A stretch of DNA of 37,709 bases from Magnetococcales bacterium (GCA_015231375.1 JADGBT010000035.1:1-37709); one strand, 5' to 3'. Counted from the stretch's first letter, positions 16,723 through 26,762 are shown. Notes: a model not told the origin generated them from the letters alone. Numbers and translations are program-made.

Positions 16723-18720
16723 ATGGGGAATCGGCCGGTGAATGTGTTCTTGCTTCCTGTGGTGGTGTTGACCCTGCTCGTGGCTCCCGGACTCTCCCGG
16801 GCGGCGGTCGAGGAGGATCCGGTGGATGGCTTCCGGCGTCGTTTTGCCGTGCTGGAGCAGGATGGATCTTTGGAGCCTCTGCTGGATCGTTCCACATGGC
16901 CTGCGCACGATCTGCTCACCTCCTATCTGGAACTGGAGTTGCTGCTGCATCCGGACTATCCGGCCACCAACGCCCTGCTGGAATCTTTTCTGAAACGTTG
17001 GCCTCATCATCCCCAGGGGGAGCGGGTGGCCAAACTGATGGAAAAACGGATGCTGGACGCAGGCGGCGAGACGGCGGAAAACTGGTTCGTCGCGCACCCG
17101 AGCAAGTCCCAGCCCGCCCGGCTGGCGCGCCTGGGGGGACTGTTGCGGCTGGGCCGGGCCGAGGAGGCTTTCCCGGTGTGGCGCGAACTGTACCGGGAAG
17201 GATCGGACCTCACCGCCCGCACCGGATCGGATCATCCGTTCTGGTCCCGACTGGTGAACGCCGACCACGAGGCCCGCGTCCGCGTGCTGGCGGGCAAGGA
17301 TCCCAACGGTTTTGCCGTGGCGTTGCGGCTGCTTTCTGCGCCCCGTCAGCCTTTCTTCCGTGCCCTGGATGCGGCCCGGCGCGGGGATGCCGCCTTGTCC
17401 ACGCTGCTGGCCGGCATGACCCTGACCCCCACCGAATCCCGCGAGGTGTGGCGCGAACGGTTCGACCTGTTGCAAAAACAAGGCGCCCAGACCCGTCTGC
17501 TGGAGATGCTCACCGGTCGCGAGGGGAGCGAACTGGCCCCGGAGGATCGGCACAGGCTGCGCTATTGGCTCGGGCGGCAGTTGGTCTTTTCCAAACAGGA
17601 TTATCAGACCGCCTCGCGACTGCTGGAAGAAAATGTCCGGGAAAAGGGCGGGGCGTTGGAGGATTCCGCGTGGCTGGCGGGTTGGAGCGCTTTGAACCTG
17701 GACAACCGGACGCGGGCCGGAGAGATTTTCCAGATCATGGCCAACGAGGGGGCGACTTCCGCCGGTCGCGCCCAGGGGGGCTATTGGCTGGCGCGTCTGA
17801 CCACGGATCCGCAACGCCGTCAACAGGGACTGGAGATCGCCTCCCGTCATCTGGATACCCTGCACGGTCTGCTGGCCCGGGAGGAGTGGAGCGGTTCCCT
17901 GCCCCGGCTGGAGGATCCGGAGCCGACCTGTCCGGATCAAGGCCCGCAACCCAAGGTCACGGCGGAGGATCTGGAGGGATTGCGGCGGTTGCAGCAGGTG
18001 GGACGGGATTGGTACGCCGGTCCGGAGATCGTGCGGCTCGGGGAGAAGGCGGGGCTTTCTGCCGAGGAGCGGTTGTGTCTGGCGTTGCGTTTTGGGGCGG
18101 CGGATCTGGCCCTCAAGCTGGCGGCGGAGTTGCAACGCAAGGAGCGGGTTTTCTGGCGGGGTCTGTTTCCCATTCCCCGCTGGGTGCCCGATGGCGGCTG
18201 GCAGCTCACCCAGGCCCTGATCTGGGGAACCTCCCGGCAGGAGAGTCAATTCTTCCCGCGCGCCGAGTCGTCGGCCAAGGCGTTCGGGGTGATGCAATTG
18301 ATGCCCGAAACCGCCCGCATGGAGGCGCGTCTCTCCCAGTTCCCGGAATCGACCCGCATGCGTTTGCAGACTCCGGCTTACAACATCGCCCTGGGACAGG
18401 CCTACATGCGACGCATGCTCAAGCAGTTCGATGGCGATGTGGTGCTGGCTTTGGCGGGGTACAACGCCGGACCGGGCCGGGCCAAACAGTGGCGGGAGAA
18501 GCGTTTGCGGGAGGATCCCATGACCTTCATCGAGGGGATTCCCATTTCCGAAACCCGTCATTATGTCAAGCGGGTGCTGACCGGCATGGCGGTCTATCAG
18601 GTGTTGCTGACCGGAACCGCGTCGATCAAGGCCGATATGGCGGTGGGGGGACCGGGTGAGGCGGTGCTGGCGCCGTTGGTCATCAAAAGCGCGGCGGTGA
18701 TGGAGGGGAATGCGCCCTGA
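16723..18720 (+). CDS. soluble lytic transglycosylase (Slt type)
   Basis: About 665 residues. ATG 16723 gives a signal peptide (MGNRPVNVFLLPVVVLTLLVAPGLSRA). A GTG at 16657 would add 22 residues, and no strong ribosome-binding site decides between them. A long helical superhelix (about 30-490), like the Slt70 U and L domains, precedes the catalytic lysozyme-fold domain. That domain has catalytic Glu507 in 'TSRQESQFF', then 'SSAKAFGVMQLMPETAR', 'YNIALGQAYM' and 'ALAGYNAGPGRAKQW'. It cleaves the MurNAc-GlcNAc glycosidic bond of peptidoglycan with formation of 1,6-anhydroMurNAc, in the periplasm. It starts about 70 bp after ftsY. Confidence 0.93.
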   Translation: MGNRPVNVFLLPVVVLTLLVAPGLSRAAVEEDPVDGFRRRFAVLEQDGSLEPLLDRSTWPAHDLLTSYLELELLLHPDYPATNALLESFLKRWPHHPQGERVAKLMEKRMLDAGGETAENWFVAHPSKSQPARLARLGGLLRLGRAEEAFPVWRELYREGSDLTARTGSDHPFWSRLVNADHEARVRVLAGKDPNGFAVALRLLSAPRQPFFRALDAARRGDAALSTLLAGMTLTPTESREVWRERFDLLQKQGAQTRLLEMLTGREGSELAPEDRHRLRYWLGRQLVFSKQDYQTASRLLEENVREKGGALEDSAWLAGWSALNLDNRTRAGEIFQIMANEGATSAGRAQGGYWLARLTTDPQRRQQGLEIASRHLDTLHGLLAREEWSGSLPRLEDPEPTCPDQGPQPKVTAEDLEGLRRLQQVGRDWYAGPEIVRLGEKAGLSAEERLCLALRFGAADLALKLAAELQRKERVFWRGLFPIPRWVPDGGWQLTQALIWGTSRQESQFFPRAESSAKAFGVMQLMPETARMEARLSQFPESTRMRLQTPAYNIALGQAYMRRMLKQFDGDVVLALAGYNAGPGRAKQWREKRLREDPMTFIEGIPISETRHYVKRVLTGMAVYQVLLTGTASIKADMAVGGPGEAVLAPLVIKSAAVMEGNAP

Positions 18721-18887
18721 TTGACCCGGAAAAGACGGGAGGAGATCCTAGAGCCTTTCGGGTTGACGCGCCGGTTGGCGTGGGCCTGATTCTCAGGTTG
18801 ATACAGGGGTGTGCGTTCCTGGCAGACTGGACGAAAATCGGTTTTATTCCTTGGATTGGCGTATCATGACGGGTCATGAGGATTGGG

Positions 18888-19340
18888 ATGAGCATGAAAA
18901 ACGAGTTCCACAATAAGTTGCTTTCCAGCATGGTGGATGTTGGCGAACCGCGATTCAATCTGGCGCATGAGAAACTGTTTCAGATCATCGTGGATGCCGA
19001 TGAAATTCTGGGGTTGGCCGCCACGGGGGAACGGATGCTCGGCCAGAACGAGTGGGAATCCTTGTCATCGGTGTGTGACGAGCTGATCGCGTATGCGAAG
19101 GTCCATTTTGCCGAGGAGGAGGAGACTCTCGCCTCCCGCCATTATCCGGAGATCGCGCATCACAGGACCGTTCACAACACGCTGATCGAGCAGTTGAACG
19201 AGTTCCAGAAGAAGGTGTCGGAAGGCAATGAGAAAGACTTGAAGGAGTTGCGTCGCTGGATGCTGGAGTGGTTGTTGAATCACGTCAATCACGAGGATTT
19301 CGCGTATGCCCAGTATTTCACCGCGCTGAAAACGGCGTGA
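18888..19340 (+). CDS. bacteriohemerythrin
   Basis: A 150-residue diiron protein. ATG 18888 follows a TGAGGAT site; ATGs at 18876 and 18894 are also in frame. Iron ligands fit the hemerythrin pattern: His27 in 'FNLAHEKLF', His73 and Glu77 in 'VHFAEEEE', His92 and His96 (HxxxH) and His132...Asp137 (HxxxxD). It should bind O2 reversibly, and perhaps NO, at a carboxylate-bridged diiron site in the cytoplasm. It may store or deliver oxygen, or serve as a sensor partner. It is monocistronic between the transglycosylase gene and the convergent cheR gene. Confidence 0.92.
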   Translation: MSMKNEFHNKLLSSMVDVGEPRFNLAHEKLFQIIVDADEILGLAATGERMLGQNEWESLSSVCDELIAYAKVHFAEEEETLASRHYPEIAHHRTVHNTLIEQLNEFQKKVSEGNEKDLKELRRWMLEWLLNHVNHEDFAYAQYFTALKTA

Positions 19341-19371
19341 AAACGGTATTGTCGTCTGTCGGGTTCCTGGT

Positions 19372-19417
19372 GGCGCGCATCCGTTCATCCCCATGGGCGG
19401 GAGAGCGGATGCGCGCC
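19372..19417. repeat. 12-bp inverted repeat between convergent hemerythrin and cheR
   Basis: A perfect 12-bp inverted repeat (GGCGCGCATCCG 19372-19383, CGGATGCGCGCC 19406-19417) with a 22-base loop lies in the gap between two convergent stop codons. It is symmetric and could stop transcription from both sides, but there is no T-tract immediately after the stem on the plus strand. Confidence 0.6.
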
Positions 19418-19434
19418 GCAAGGCGGTTTTCCCA

Positions 19435-20310
19435 TCAACTCGGCAGGCGATAGATGGTCGGGGCGGTCTGCACCACCGGCACTTTCAGATTGTTGAGGGT
19501 CTCGGAGTGGCCCACGAAGAGATAGCCGCCGGGAGAGAGGTAGCGGCAGAACTTGTTGATCAGCCGTTCCTGGGTGGGGCGGTCGAAATAGATGATCACG
19601 TTGCGACAAAAGATGATGTCCATCTTCTCCCGCAGTCCGAAATCCGCGTCCATGAAGTTCAAACGCCGGAAATTGACCATGGCGCGGATGTCCGGGGCGA
19701 TGCGCACCAGTTTCTTGGTGGGATCCTTGCTTTTGAGCAGATATTTGCGTTTGAGTCCCAAAGGCACCGGGCCCACCTTGTCCATATCGTAAACCGCGTC
19801 CGAGGCGGTGCGCAGCACCCGGCTGGAGATGTCGGTGGCCAGGATGCGCGCGCGGAAATTGATGCCCGGATAGTGCTGGGCAAACTCCCGCAACACCATG
19901 GCCAGGGTATACGGCTCCTCGCCGGTGGAACAGCCCGCGCTCCAGATCATCAACTCCCGCCGCACCCCGGCCCCGGAGGTCTTGATCAGTTCCGGAAGGG
20001 CGGTCTGGGCCATGAACTCGAAATGGGTGGGTTCCCGGAAGAAGTCGGTCTTGTTGGTGGTGACGATATCGATGAACTGAATCAGTTCCTCCCCCGAATG
20101 GGCCGGATCCAGCACCCAGTCGATGTACTCCTTGAAGGAGTGCATGCCCACCTGTCGCAACCGTTTCTGGATGCGGGCGGTGAGCATGGTTTTTTTGCTC
20201 GGGGGCATCATGATGCCGCACTGGGCATAGATGAACTCGCTCAACCGTTGGAAATCCTTGTCGGAAATCCCGGAGTGCTGATCCTGGTCGGCGGAGAAAG
20301 AGGTGTTCAT
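19435..20310 (-). CDS. cheR: chemotaxis protein methyltransferase CheR
   Basis: A 291-residue cytoplasmic enzyme. The start at 20310 is preceded by GGGAG. The N-terminal helical domain ('FIYAQCGIMM', 'RLRQVG') is followed by the SAM-binding core with 'WSAGCSTGEEPYTLAM', 'ATDISSRVLRTASDAVY', 'FRRLNFMDADF', 'DIIFCRNVIIYF' and 'GGYLFVGHSETL'. It methylates receptor glutamates using S-adenosylmethionine, resetting chemoreceptor sensitivity. It lies 46 bp downstream of cheB and is probably co-transcribed with it. No cheA or cheW is in the window. Confidence 0.97.
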   Translation of the reverse strand: MNTSFSADQDQHSGISDKDFQRLSEFIYAQCGIMMPPSKKTMLTARIQKRLRQVGMHSFKEYIDWVLDPAHSGEELIQFIDIVTTNKTDFFREPTHFEFMAQTALPELIKTSGAGVRRELMIWSAGCSTGEEPYTLAMVLREFAQHYPGINFRARILATDISSRVLRTASDAVYDMDKVGPVPLGLKRKYLLKSKDPTKKLVRIAPDIRAMVNFRRLNFMDADFGLREKMDIIFCRNVIIYFDRPTQERLINKFCRYLSPGGYLFVGHSETLNNLKVPVVQTAPTIYRLPS

Positions 20311-20356
20311 GCGCTCCCATCCTTAGCGGCAGACAATTGGTTTCCAGCCCTTTGAA

Positions 20357-21538
20357 TCATCCACACAGACGCAACACTTCGGCGGCGATCTTGTCGAGGG
20401 GTTTGATCAGATCGACCCCGCCATGTTTGATCGCCTCTTTCGGCATGCCGAAGACCACGCAGGACTGTTCGTCCTGGGCGATGGTGGTGGCACCGGCGTT
20501 TTTCATTTCCAGCATGCCGCGCGCGCCATCGTCTCCCATGCCGGTCATGATCACGCCGACGCAGTTTTTGCCCCCATAGCGCGCTGCGGAACGGAACAGA
20601 ACATCCACCGAGGGACGGTGACGGCTGACCAGAGGGCCATCCCGCACCTCCACATAATAGCGCGCGCCGCTGCGTTTGAGCATGGTGTGTTTGTTGCCCG
20701 GGGCGATCAGGGCGCGTCCGCGCACCACCGAATCGTTGTCCGCCGCCTCTTTGACCGTGATCTGGCACAAGGTGTTGAGCCGGTCGGCGAAGGCGCGGGT
20801 GAAATTTTCCGGCATGTGCTGCACGATCACGATGCCGGGAGCGTTGGCGGGCAGCGCCTCCAGAAAGACCCGCAACGCTTCGGTTCCGCCGGTGGAAGCC
20901 CCCACGATGATGAGTTTTTCCGTGGTTTGGCTCATGGCGCGCGAACCGGGATCGAGGGGCGGCAGCATGGCGTCGGCGGTCAGTTTGGGGGCTACCTTCT
21001 GAAACAGGGGATTGCCGCCGCTCGTCGCCGAGGCGCCACCCGTTGCCGTCGAGGCCCCACCGGAGCCGTTACCCGCAGTCGCCGGGGCCGGTGCGACCGG
21101 ACGCACGAAGGTGCGGTTTCTGACGTTGGTGAAGGCTGCCGCCTTGACCGCGTCGCAAATGCGGATGCGGGACTCTTCCAGAAACTCCTTGGTGCCCATG
21201 CGCGGCTTGGTGATGATTTCGACCGCACCGTATTCCAGGGCGCGCAAGGCGGTTTCGGTCCCCTCGCCGGTGAGCGACGAACACATGACCACGGGAATGG
21301 GGTGCTGGGTCATGAGTTTCCTCAAGAAAGTGATCCCATCCATCCGGGGCATTTCGACATCCAGGGTGATGACATCCGGAATCAGGGTCTTGAGTTTCTC
21401 GGCGGCGACGAACGGATCCTGGGCCTGGCCGACGACACGGATATTGGGATCGGATTCCAGGATGGAGGTCAGGGTCTGACGCACGACAGCGGAATCATCC
21501 ACGATCAGGACCGTCACGGGTTTGGAGGAATGGCTCAT
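20357..21538 (-). CDS. cheB: chemotaxis response regulator / protein-glutamate methylesterase CheB
   Basis: A 393-residue protein. The start at 21538 ([10 protein letters not shown]) gives a full receiver domain. The receiver carries Asp14/Asp15 and the phospho-acceptor Asp60 in '[13 protein letters not shown]'. A flexible Gly/Ala/Ser-rich linker at about 145-205 joins the methylesterase domain. Its catalytic triad is Ser215 ([10 protein letters not shown]), His241 ([15 protein letters not shown]) and Asp337 (MTGMGDDGA). When phosphorylated it removes methyl groups from receptor glutamates and may deamidate glutamines. cheB and cheR form a two-gene unit, divergent from the efflux operon. Confidence 0.97.
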   Translation of the reverse strand: MSHSSKPVTVLIVDDSAVVRQTLTSILESDPNIRVVGQAQDPFVAAEKLKTLIPDVITLDVEMPRMDGITFLRKLMTQHPIPVVMCSSLTGEGTETALRALEYGAVEIITKPRMGTKEFLEESRIRICDAVKAAAFTNVRNRTFVRPVAPAPATAGNGSGGASTATGGASATSGGNPLFQKVAPKLTADAMLPPLDPGSRAMSQTTEKLIIVGASTGGTEALRVFLEALPANAPGIVIVQHMPENFTRAFADRLNTLCQITVKEAADNDSVVRGRALIAPGNKHTMLKRSGARYYVEVRDGPLVSRHRPSVDVLFRSAARYGGKNCVGVIMTGMGDDGARGMLEMKNAGATTIAQDEQSCVVFGMPKEAIKHGGVDLIKPLDKIAAEVLRLCG

Positions 21539-21653
21539 GAGATGGCATCCAATATAATGTGATAAACTACACCAGTATGCCTTGATTCCTGGCTCCACGT
21601 CAATGCGGGCTTGAAAAGAGAAAGACGCATTTTGAAAACGGGTGGAAAAGGAC

Positions 21654-21683
21654 TTGACGCAAACAAGGTGAACGGTTAATAAT
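21654..21683 (+). promoter_or_regulatory. sigma-70 promoter of the efflux operon
   Basis: The -35 box TTGACG is at 21654-21659 and an AATAAT -10-like box at 21678-21683, an 18-bp spacer. Both match consensus well. It lies 47 bp upstream of tetR, and the operator follows directly. Confidence 0.65.
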
Positions 21684-21686
21684 TTA

Positions 21687-21698
21687 GACTGTACAGTC
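21687..21698. promoter_or_regulatory. palindromic TetR-type operator
   Basis: GACTGTACAGTC is a perfect 12-bp palindrome, and with one mismatch it extends to 16 bp (21685-21700). It starts four bases past the -10 box, so it would cover the transcription start. Placement and sequence fit an operator for the TetR-family gene 31 bp downstream, giving autorepression of the operon. Confidence 0.68.
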
Positions 21699-21729
21699 CA
21701 GTCCATATTTCTCTTGCAGGTTCCCAGGC

Positions 21730-22356
21730 ATGGCAGAATTGTCACCACAGGCCGCGCGTCGCGCGGAGATGCTTCAGGTGGCCCGACGGGTCTTTCTGGA
21801 GCGGGGTTTGAGCGCCAGCATGGAGCAGTTGGCCTGCGAAATGGGCATGGCCCGTCAGACCCTCTACAATCACTTCGAAAGCAAGGATCGGCTCTATGCC
21901 GAGATGATCCGGGCCACGGCCGAGTCGTTTCTTTTTTCGTTGCGCGCAGATGACACGGATTTCCGCGAATACCTGATCCAGTTCGGCCTGAACATCCGCA
22001 AGATCCTGCTGGCGGACGACGGTGTGGGACTGTTCCGCCTGATGGTCGCCGAAACCGCGCGCAGACCCGAGTTGGCCGAAATCGTGTATCACTCCGGGCC
22101 GGGCAACACCTTGAGTCAACTGCGCGGCGTGATGGAATCGGCCATGGCCAGGGGAAACATCCGGGAGGCGGAAGCGGATTTCGCCGCCGAAATGTTGCTG
22201 TCCATGCTGTTGGGGGTCGAGCAGGTGTTACGGGTGTTGGGGCGTCCGGAGCGTTCGGTCGAGGCGGAACGCCAGCGGGTGGTGTTGATCGTGGAGAGTT
22301 TTTTGCGTGCTTTTGCCCCGGATGAGCGGTCCGGGATCCCTGTTGGCGAGGAGTGA
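21730..22356 (+). CDS. TetR/AcrR-family transcriptional regulator
   Basis: A 208-residue protein. The N-terminal HTH ('[42 protein letters not shown]', about residues 18-58) is typical of TetR. The C-terminal ligand-binding domain resembles the AefR-like TetR_C subfamily. It probably represses its own operon until an efflux substrate releases it. It overlaps nothing, but its stop codon is 2 bp before the adaptor start. Confidence 0.93.
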   Translation: MAELSPQAARRAEMLQVARRVFLERGLSASMEQLACEMGMARQTLYNHFESKDRLYAEMIRATAESFLFSLRADDTDFREYLIQFGLNIRKILLADDGVGLFRLMVAETARRPELAEIVYHSGPGNTLSQLRGVMESAMARGNIREAEADFAAEMLLSMLLGVEQVLRVLGRPERSVEAERQRVVLIVESFLRAFAPDERSGIPVGEE

Positions 22357-22358
22357 TC

Positions 22359-23576
22359 ATGAACGTTCGAGGATGGGTTGCGTGGGTCGTGGTGCCATTG
22401 GTTCTGGTTTTGACCGGTGGTTGCGAGCGGGGAGAGGCTCCGGCAGGAGCGGCCAAGGCTCCAGAGGCCAAGGCGCCGCCTCCCATGGAGGTGGAACGGG
22501 TGGCGGCGGTCCGCAAGACCCTGTCGTTGCGCCAGGAGGTGCCGGGACGGTTGCAGGCGGTCCGCACCGCCGAGATTCGCGCCCGGGTGGAAGGAATCGT
22601 CGAGCAGCGTCTGTTTTCCGAAGGCAGCGAGGTGAGCGTGGGAGCGCCGTTGTATCGGCTGGATGCCCGCGCCCTGGAGGCCCGGGTCAAGTCGGCCCGC
22701 GCCGCGCTGGACAAGGCGGCGGCGGAACGCCTGTTGGCCAAACAGACCGCAGAGCGCCTGAAAGGTCTGGTGGAAAGCGACGCGGTCAGCCGTCAGGAGT
22801 ATGATCAGGCCGAAGCCCAACTCAAGAAGAGCGGAGCCGAAACCCTCGCCGCCGAGGCGGAGTTGACCCGCGCCCGCATCGATCTGGAATACGCCTCCAT
22901 CGCCGCGCCCATCGCCGGTCGGGTGGGCCGCACCCGGGTCACCGAAGGGGCGTTGGTGGGCAAGGGCGAAGCCACCCATCTGACCACGGTGGAACAACTC
23001 GATCCCATCTGGGTCAACTTCACCCAGTCGGGACCGGATCTGTTCCGCATGCGTCGCGCCATTCGTCAGGGGGGAGCCAAGCCCATCGAAGAGGTCGAAG
23101 TCCAATTGATCCTGGAAGACGATGTGGAATACACCCTGCCGGGCAAATTGCAGTTCACCGACATGGCCGTGGATCCCCAGACCGGTTCCGTGGCGTTGCG
23201 CGCCGAATTTCCCAACCCGGACCGGATCTTGTTGCCAGGACAGTTCGTGCGGGTGCGATTGGCCATGGTCACTTCCGAAGGAATCGCCATTCCGCAGCGC
23301 ACGGTGCAGACCTCGCCCCAGGGACAGATCGTGCTGATGGTGGACGAAAACAACAAGGTGGTGCCCCGTCCCATCAAGACCGGCGGCTTTTCCGGTCAGG
23401 ACTGGATCGTGCTGGAAGGGCTGAAAGAGGGAGAAAAGGTGATTGGCAACGGCGCGCAAAAGGTGCGTCCCGGTGCCGTGGTCACCCCCAAGGATGCCGA
23501 AACCCCGGCGGCGGCCCCCGGCGGTCCCGGAGTGCCTGGCGCCAGTGGCTCGACAGCTCCCAAACCCGCCTCCTGA
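22359..23576 (+). CDS. RND efflux periplasmic adaptor (membrane fusion protein)
   Basis: 405 residues. ATG 22359 has GAGGAG five bases upstream. The N-terminus 'LVLTGGC' is a lipobox-like signal (Cys22) but has Thr rather than Leu/Val/Ile at -3, so lipidation is likely rather than sure. The order of an AcrA/MexA family protein is present: barrel-sandwich half '[18 protein letters not shown]', a helical hairpin (about 100-165), the second barrel-sandwich half '[21 protein letters not shown]', a beta-barrel and a membrane-proximal end. It links the inner-membrane pump to the outer-membrane channel. The last ~35 residues are a Pro/Gly/Ala-rich tail. Confidence 0.95.
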   Translation: MNVRGWVAWVVVPLVLVLTGGCERGEAPAGAAKAPEAKAPPPMEVERVAAVRKTLSLRQEVPGRLQAVRTAEIRARVEGIVEQRLFSEGSEVSVGAPLYRLDARALEARVKSARAALDKAAAERLLAKQTAERLKGLVESDAVSRQEYDQAEAQLKKSGAETLAAEAELTRARIDLEYASIAAPIAGRVGRTRVTEGALVGKGEATHLTTVEQLDPIWVNFTQSGPDLFRMRRAIRQGGAKPIEEVEVQLILEDDVEYTLPGKLQFTDMAVDPQTGSVALRAEFPNPDRILLPGQFVRVRLAMVTSEGIAIPQRTVQTSPQGQIVLMVDENNKVVPRPIKTGGFSGQDWIVLEGLKEGEKVIGNGAQKVRPGAVVTPKDAETPAAAPGGPGVPGASGSTAPKPAS

Positions 23577-23603
23577 TCTCTCCTGCGCTCTTGGAATCGT
23601 GCC

Positions 23604-26600
23604 ATGTTGCCGAGATTCTTCATCGATCGACCGATTTTCGCCTGGGTGATCGCCCTGGTGATTCTGCTTGCCGGCGGGCTTTCGTTCAACAAGCTGCCGG
23701 TGGCCCAATATCCGGATGTGGCGCCCCCCGCCATCACCGTCAGCGCTGTTTATCCGGGCGCTTCGGCCCAGGTGGTGGAAGATACCGTCACCGCCCTGAT
23801 CGAACAGGAGATGAACGGCCTGGAACATCTGCTCTACATGGAGTCCTCCAGCGACTCCCAGGGTGCCATGACCCTGACTTTGACCTTCGAGACCGGCAGC
23901 AATCTGGATGTCGCCTCGGTGGAGGCGCAAAACCGCATCAAGCGGGTCGAGGCCCGTCTGCCCGAGGAAGTGCGTCGCCAGGGGGTCACGGTGGCCAAAT
24001 CGCGGCGCAATTTCTTGATGTTCATCACCATCTTCTCTCCGGATCAAAGCCAGGACCACATCGCCTTGGGCAGTTACACCGCAGCCTCGGTGCTGGAGCA
24101 TCTGCGTCGGGTGCAAGGGGTGGGTGAGGCCATGCTGTTCGGCACCGAATACGCCATGCGCATCTGGCTGGATCCGGTGAGGTTGACCGAGTTCGGCATC
24201 TCTCCCGGCGAGGCCTTGCGGGCGGTGCGCGCCCGCAATACCCAACTGGTCACCGGCGAGTTGGGTCAACTGCCCGCCCTGCCGGGTCAGGAGATCAATG
24301 CCCCGATTCTGGTGCGTACCCGTTTGTCCAGCGCCGAGGAGTTCGGCGACATCATTCTGCGCTCCGATCCCACTGGCGCCACCGTGCGCCTGAAAGATGT
24401 GGCCAAGGTGGAGTGGGGTGCCCAGGAGTACGCCATCCGGGCGCGACTCAATGGTCAACCCACCGCTGCGGTGGGCATCAAGGTGGCGCCGGGGGCCAAT
24501 GCCCTGGAGACCGCCGACCGGGTGCGGACCCGCATGGCGGAGTTGGCGAAATTCTTTCCCGCCGGCACCGCGTGGGATATCCCCTACGACACTTCCACTT
24601 TCATCAAGATCTCCATCCATGAGGTGCTGGTCACCCTGGGCGAGGCCATGGTGCTGGTCTTTTTCGTGATGTACATCTTTCTGGGCAACCTGCGGGCCAC
24701 CTTCATTCCCGCCATCGTGGTGCCGGTGGCGTTGACCGGCGCCCTGGTGGGGATTTATCTGCTGGGCTACTCCATTAATGTGCTCACCCTGTTTGCCATG
24801 GTGCTTTCCATCGGCATCGTGGTGGATGATGCCATCGTGGTGGTGGAAAACGTCGAACGGGTCATGGCCGAAGACCATCTGCCCCCCCGCGAGGCCACCC
24901 AAAAGGCCATGACCCAGATTTTCGGGGCCATCATCGGCATCACGCTGGTGCTGTGCGCCGTGTTCATCCCCATGGCCTTCTTTAGCGGCAGCGTGGGGGC
25001 CATCTATCGTCAGTTCGCCGTGACCTTGGTGCTGACCATGCTCTTTTCGGTGCTGATGGCCCTGACTCTCACCCCGGCCTTGTGCGCCACCCTGCTCAAG
25101 AGCGGGCATGGCGAGGGGGGAGTGTCGGCTTCGGGCTGGGGGCCCATCGCCCTTTTCACCCGTCTGTTCGCCCGTTCCACGGTGGGCTATCGGGGGTCGG
25201 TGGGATTCATTTTGCGTCGTCCATTTTTCTTCATCGCACTGTATCTGGCTGTGGCCGGGATGGCCGTCTGGCTGTTCGTGAAACTGCCCAACGCCTTCTT
25301 GCCCGAAGAGGATCAGGGCTATTTCGTCACCATCATGCAACTGCCTCCCGGCGCCACTCAGGAACGTACCCTGGAGGTGCTCTCCGAGGTGGAGAAACAC
25401 TATTTGCAACAGCCGGGGGTGGCCAAGGTGGTGGGGGTGGCGGGCTTCAGCTTTTTCGGACGCGGCCAGAATGCCGCCATCGCCTTCGTGCGGCTGAAAA
25501 GCTGGGATGAGCGCGTCACCCCGGAGTTGGGCGCCACTTCGCTGGTCATGCAGGCCAACATGGCCCTGTTCCGTATCAAGCAGGCGCTGATCTTTGCCAT
25601 CAACGTGCCCCCCATTCCGGAGTTGGCCGCAGTCGGCGGGTTTGACTTGCGTTTGCAGGATCGGGCCGGTCTGGGTCGGGATCGTCTGCTCGAAGCCCGC
25701 AACCAGTTGATCGGCATGGCCTCCCAGGATGCCACCCTGTCCGGCGTCCGACCCGAAGGGCTGGAGGCCGGACCCCAATTGCTGCTGACCGTGGATCATC
25801 CCAAGGCCAATGCCCTGGGGATCGATCCGTCCGAACTCAACGAAACCCTTCAGGTCACCTTGGGTTCGGCCTACATCAACGACTTCACCAAGGATGGCCG
25901 CATTCTGCGGGTGCAGATGCAGGCCAATGCCGCCTCTCGCGCCCAGAAGGAGGAAATTCTGTCGGTGCGGGTGCGCAATCGGGCCGGCAAGCTGATTCCT
26001 TTGTCGGAATTCATCGATACCGAGTGGATTACCGGTTCTCCCAAGCTGGACCGCTACAACGGCATGCCCGCCATGAAACTTTCGGGCAATCCCGCACCCG
26101 GCAGAAGCACGGGTGAGGCCATGGCCGCCATGGAACGCCTGACTCAACAACTCCCGCCGGGATTTGGTTTCGAGTGGTCCGCCACCTCTTTCGAGGAGTC
26201 CTTGTCCGGCGCCCAGGTGCCCATGCTGTTCGGCTTGTCGTTGCTGGTGGTGTTTTTGTGTCTGGCGGCGCTTTACGAAAGCTGGTCCATTCCGTTTGCG
26301 GTGATGTTGATCGTGCCGGTGGGTCTGTTCGGCTCTGTGCTGGCGGTGTTGTCCCTCGGCATGCCCAACGATGTCTATTTCAAGGTGGGTTTGGTGGCCA
26401 TCATCGGACTGTCGGCGAAAAATGCCATTTTGATCGTGGAGTTCGCCCGTACCCTCGCCGCCGATGGCCAAACCTCCCTGATCGATGCCACCCTGGAGGC
26501 GTGTCGCATGCGGTTTCGGCCCATTGTCATGACCTCGGCGGCCTTCATTCTCGGGGTGATGCCCTTGGCTGTGTCCACCGGCGCCGGAGCGGCCAGTCGG

Positions 26601-26762
26601 CGCGCCATCGGCACCGGGGTGATGGGGGGCATGTTGTCGGCCACGGTGCTGGGTCTGTTTTTTATCCCGGTGCTGTTTGTGGTCATCCGTCGTCTGTTTC
26701 CGGAACCGCCCTCGGTCCTGGCCGTGGTCGCGGAGTCCCGCGAGGAGAGTCGTCATGTTTGA
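23604..26762 (+). CDS. RND multidrug efflux transporter permease (HAE-1, AcrB-like)
   Basis: A 1052-residue inner-membrane protein of normal family length. The opening MLPRFFIDRPIFAWVIALVI and 'LPVAQYPDVAPPAI' are typical of HAE-1. Proton-relay residues are visible: the Asp pair in 'GIVVDDAIVVVENVERVM' (TM4) and the Lys of 'GLSAKNAILIVEFA' (TM10). Two large periplasmic porter regions separate the membrane halves. It exports hydrophobic or amphiphilic compounds in exchange for protons, as a trimer with the adaptor and outer-membrane factor. The start is 27 bp after the adaptor stop. Confidence 0.97.
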   Translation: MLPRFFIDRPIFAWVIALVILLAGGLSFNKLPVAQYPDVAPPAITVSAVYPGASAQVVEDTVTALIEQEMNGLEHLLYMESSSDSQGAMTLTLTFETGSNLDVASVEAQNRIKRVEARLPEEVRRQGVTVAKSRRNFLMFITIFSPDQSQDHIALGSYTAASVLEHLRRVQGVGEAMLFGTEYAMRIWLDPVRLTEFGISPGEALRAVRARNTQLVTGELGQLPALPGQEINAPILVRTRLSSAEEFGDIILRSDPTGATVRLKDVAKVEWGAQEYAIRARLNGQPTAAVGIKVAPGANALETADRVRTRMAELAKFFPAGTAWDIPYDTSTFIKISIHEVLVTLGEAMVLVFFVMYIFLGNLRATFIPAIVVPVALTGALVGIYLLGYSINVLTLFAMVLSIGIVVDDAIVVVENVERVMAEDHLPPREATQKAMTQIFGAIIGITLVLCAVFIPMAFFSGSVGAIYRQFAVTLVLTMLFSVLMALTLTPALCATLLKSGHGEGGVSASGWGPIALFTRLFARSTVGYRGSVGFILRRPFFFIALYLAVAGMAVWLFVKLPNAFLPEEDQGYFVTIMQLPPGATQERTLEVLSEVEKHYLQQPGVAKVVGVAGFSFFGRGQNAAIAFVRLKSWDERVTPELGATSLVMQANMALFRIKQALIFAINVPPIPELAAVGGFDLRLQDRAGLGRDRLLEARNQLIGMASQDATLSGVRPEGLEAGPQLLLTVDHPKANALGIDPSELNETLQVTLGSAYINDFTKDGRILRVQMQANAASRAQKEEILSVRVRNRAGKLIPLSEFIDTEWITGSPKLDRYNGMPAMKLSGNPAPGRSTGEAMAAMERLTQQLPPGFGFEWSATSFEESLSGAQVPMLFGLSLLVVFLCLAALYESWSIPFAVMLIVPVGLFGSVLAVLSLGMPNDVYFKVGLVAIIGLSAKNAILIVEFARTLAADGQTSLIDATLEACRMRFRPIVMTSAAFILGVMPLAVSTGAGAASRRAIGTGVMGGMLSATVLGLFFIPVLFVVIRRLFPEPPSVLAVVAESREESRHV

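Noticed and set aside
15745-18561. A minus-strand open frame of about 940 codons opposite ftsY and the transglycosylase
   Set aside because: It is antisense to two clear genes; no domain or ribosome-binding site supports it.
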